Assembly (NCBI GenBank): GCA_003486285.1
Contig: DNGH01000081.1
Coordinates: forward strand, 1 to 7,193
DNA length: 7,193 nt
Direction of reading: 5' to 3'
DNA from: Actinomycetota bacterium
Lineage (GTDB): Bacteria > Actinomycetota > Acidimicrobiia > Spongiisociales > UBA11373
Under the pieces are notes generated by a model. The model saw nothing but the letters and a program-made list of their open reading frames with translations, was not told where the DNA came from and made no database searches. Positions 6,080-7,193 of the stretch are shown here, piece after piece (the stretch's first letter is position 1; every line of letters begins with the position of its first letter). The position numbers and the translations under genes are program-made.

Positions 6080-6573
6080 GGAACCCGCCGGTAATAGGCG
6101 GCCAGGTGACCGGCGGCCAGCACGAGTCCGCTCGTTGCGATCAGTGCCCCGGCACGCCCGGAGGTGGGTCCGCTCCAACCGAGGACGTGGTCGAGCGACC
6201 ACTCGCCGGCGCCGAGGGTGGCGACGGAGACTGCGACCACCGCCACGACGAAGACGTATTCCCAGCCTTCGTCGGGGCGGGCACTGACGAAGAACCCCGC
6301 CCTGCGGTGCACGGTCCAGAAGGCCACGGCCATCATCGCCACCGCGCCGGCGGCCGCAGCCGCGGTGGCGAGGCCGAGCCCCAACCCGAGACCGATCGCC
6401 AGCTCACCGTAGGCCATGGTCATCGCCTGGTAGCGCGGCCTCCGCAGTCCGATCGATCCGGCCCAGGCCGCAGTGCGAGACAGATGGCGGGCGTGGCGCC
6501 AGCCATGCCCCAGGAAGACGATGGCGAGGGTCAGGCGAAGCGCAAGGAGGGTGGCATCAGTGGGCACCCTCAT
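6076..6573 (-). CDS. DoxX family membrane protein
   Basis: This predicted 165-residue integral membrane protein of the DoxX family has four hydrophobic stretches. They lie at about 8-25 (LLALRLTLAIVFLGHGW), 52-88 (perhaps two helices, Gly/Leu/Ala-rich), 104-122 (WEYVFVVAVVAVSVATLGA) and 143-161. Family features are GHGW at the end of the first helix, YGELAIGLGL (55-64), and the GWEYVFV and GEWSLD motifs near the third helix. Members are often paired with dioxygenases or act in oxidative and quinone stress, though their biochemistry is poorly known. The ATG at 6573 (MRVPTDATLLALR) starts just before helix 1. An upstream in-frame ATG at 6663 would add 30 Arg- and Cys-containing residues that do not look like DoxX and run through a perfect inverted repeat. 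The stop overlaps the dioxygenase start as GTGA. No clear -10 box or Shine-Dalgarno sequence was seen. Confidence 0.85.
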   Translation of the reverse strand: MRVPTDATLLALRLTLAIVFLGHGWRHARHLSRTAAWAGSIGLRRPRYQAMTMAYGELAIGLGLGLGLATAAAAAGAVAMMAVAFWTVHRRAGFFVSARPDEGWEYVFVVAVVAVSVATLGAGEWSLDHVLGWSGPTSGRAGALIATSGLVLAAGHLAAYYRRVP

Positions 6574-6584
6574 GGAACCCGATT

Positions 6585-6612
6585 CGATGCGGCAGTGTTC
6601 CCTGCCGCATCG
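6585..6612. repeat. Perfect 11-bp inverted repeat (6-base loop) upstream of the DoxX gene
   Basis: CGATGCGGCAG (6585-6595) is the exact reverse complement of CTGCCGCATCG (6602-6612), separated by TGTTCC. The nearer arm ends 11 bases before the DoxX ATG. No T-run follows on either strand. It may be an operator for the DoxX-dioxygenase operon or a hairpin in its leader. A second termination hairpin for the upstream gene is a less likely reading, because a better-placed one exists at 6666-6693. Confidence 0.55.
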
Positions 6613-6665
6613 GCGCCAGGGCAGGAACGCCTCGAGGAAGGCCGGCGGCGGAGCGCCGTTCACCT

Positions 6666-6693
6666 ACAGCCAGGCGGCCCACGCCTCGGCTGT
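6666..6693 (-). terminator. Hairpin just after the exported-protein gene, possible terminator without U-tract
   Basis: On the minus strand ACAGCC pairs with GGCTGT and AGGCG with CGCCT, giving an 11-bp stem with one bulged G and a five-base loop (TGGGC). The stem begins four bases after the TAG stop (6700-6698), as expected for a terminator. The following sequence (AGGTGAACGG) has no T-run, so this is at best a terminator of the U-tract-poor kind reported in high-GC actinobacteria. Together with the repeat at 6585-6612 it explains most of the 124-bp gene-free interval. Confidence 0.45.
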
Positions 6694-6697
6694 GCCC

Positions 6698-7193
6698 CTA
6701 GGGCAGGTACTGCTCGACGATCCCGGTGGCGGCTCCGCCGTTCACATAGAGCCACACCGGGCAATGGTCGCCGGGGCACATGCTGTAGGAGTCCGACGTC
6801 GGCCAAGAGGCCAGGGGGATCGGCGTCGGCTCCGGTCCGCCGATCATGTCGACGTACCAGACCTCGGCCGACGGCGAGACCGGCACCGTGTAGAGCTTCG
6901 GATTCTGATTGCGGATGTAGAAGTCCATCACCTCCTCGCCGTCGGCGGTGGCGGCGGCCGCCGCGGCGGCCCCGGTGAAGAAGCAAGCCAGGTCGAACGT
7001 GATGGTGCCCCCGCCGTATGCCTTGGCGAAGCCGAACCACACGCCCGCAGGCAGCACGTCGGCTCCGACCACACAACCCGATCCGTGGGGATCGCCGGAT
7101 ACGCCAAAGACGTCCGGGAAGAGGTCCGTCGGATCCACCCCGTAGAACACCGCGGGCGCGGTCGTGGTCGGCGCCAGGGTCGTGGTCGGCGCC
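6698..7193 (-). CDS. Exported or lipoprotein-like protein of unknown function, C-terminal part (5' end outside window)
   Basis: The reading frame is open to the window edge. The visible 164 residues start with APTTTLAPTTTAPA, a Thr/Pro linker of the kind that follows the signal peptide of many Acidimicrobiia surface lipoproteins, so the GTG at 7150 is internal. The rest forms one domain with GSGCVVGADVLPAGVWFGF, GGTITFDLACFFTG, a run of seven alanines, DFYIRNQNP and TVPVSPSAEVWYVD, and ends in MCPGDHCPVWLYVNGG...EQYLP. I recall similar 'hypothetical' domains with a WFGF...FDLACFF...DFYIRN pattern from actinobacterial secreted proteins, but I cannot name the family. Four cysteines (one in GSGC, one in LAC, two in MCPGDHC) suggest disulfides outside the cytoplasm. 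The signal peptide or lipobox cannot be checked because it lies beyond the window. A hairpin follows the stop. No function is proposed. Confidence 0.8.
   Translation of the reverse strand, partial: APTTTLAPTTTAPAVFYGVDPTDLFPDVFGVSGDPHGSGCVVGADVLPAGVWFGFAKAYGGGTITFDLACFFTGAAAAAAATADGEEVMDFYIRNQNPKLYTVPVSPSAEVWYVDMIGGPEPTPIPLASWPTSDSYSMCPGDHCPVWLYVNGGAATGIVEQYLP
7160..7193. repeat. 16-bp direct repeat encoding the Thr/Pro linker
   Basis: GGTCGTGGTCGGCGCC occurs at 7160-7175 and again at 7178-7193, a period of 18 bases (six codons). On the minus strand it encodes APTTTL then APTTTA. More copies may lie beyond the window edge. Such in-frame repeats can expand or contract by slippage and change linker length. 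Confidence 0.75.

Noticed and set aside
5417..6094. Plus-strand open frame of 225 codons opposite the dioxygenase gene
   Set aside because: The minus strand encodes all four metal-binding histidine motifs of a LigB-type dioxygenase; the plus frame shows nothing recognisable.
6574..6663. Upstream ATG that would give the DoxX protein 30 extra N-terminal residues
   Set aside because: The extension is Arg- and Cys-containing, unlike DoxX N-termini, and would translate through the perfect inverted repeat. The ATG at 6573 places helix 1 at the usual position.
6940..6975. GCC/GCG run as a possible repeat element
   Set aside because: It encodes a short alanine run inside the exported-protein domain and has no longer repeat structure.
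6106..6978. Plus-strand open frame of 290 codons opposite the DoxX and exported-protein genes
   Set aside because: Composition is Arg/Gly/Pro/His-rich without domain signatures, and the opposite strand carries convincing membrane and motif patterns.
7148..7150. GTG at 7150 as the start of a complete small protein
   Set aside because: The frame continues upstream to the window edge through an in-frame Thr/Pro linker typical of exported proteins, so the codon is internal.
1..7193. Possible mobile element, CRISPR array, defence system or biosynthetic cluster
   Set aside because: No transposase, integrase, spaced repeats, nuclease/toxin pair or assembly-line enzyme was found; the genes are mainly metabolic or housekeeping with uniform composition.

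Overview
This is a gene-dense, GC-rich stretch of bacterial chromosome, most likely from an actinomycetote. The composition, the use of GTG starts, the mycobacterial-type adenosine deaminase (TDNRLMS motif) and the Ala/Pro/Thr linker of the last protein (APTTTLAPTTTAPA) fit Actinomycetota. The linker style recalls Acidimicrobiia. This placement is inference. No tRNA, rRNA, CRISPR array, transposase or phage gene was seen. Coding density is very high.

Layout from left to right. (1) Positions 1-1540, plus strand: the 3' half of gcvPB (glycine decarboxylase subunit 2), overlapping by GTGA a monoacylglycerol-lipase-like alpha/beta hydrolase. (2) 1537-3083, minus strand: a GNAT acetyltransferase overlapping by ATGA an adenosine deaminase (add). 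This pair converges on the lipase, and the two stop codons lie inside one palindrome. (3) 3084-3141: a 58-bp divergent promoter region with back-to-back -10 boxes, each six bases from a start codon, the arrangement expected of leaderless mRNAs. (4) 3142-5305, plus strand: a membrane-anchored coiled-coil protein with a C-terminal helix-hairpin-helix domain, then a YqgE/AlgH (UPF0301) protein with another possible leaderless start. (5) 5306-6573, minus strand: a DoxX-family membrane protein overlapping by GTGA a LigB-type (YgiD-like) extradiol dioxygenase. Its end abuts the YqgE stop with no spacer. (6) 6574-6697: a 124-bp intergenic region with two strong hairpins. (7) 6698-7193, minus strand: the C-terminal part of an exported Cys-containing protein that runs off the window.

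Functionally these are mostly housekeeping or metabolic genes: glycine cleavage, lipid ester hydrolysis, purine salvage and aromatic ring oxidation. The doxX-dioxygenase pair resembles in logic the catDE and mhqOP quinone/catechol detoxification operons of Bacillus. I found no convincing defence system, mobile element or biosynthetic cluster. The most interesting points are the compact gene junctions, the repeated leaderless start geometry, the doxX-dioxygenase operon with its upstream palindrome, and two poorly characterised proteins (coiled-coil/HhH and the Thr/Pro-linked exported protein).
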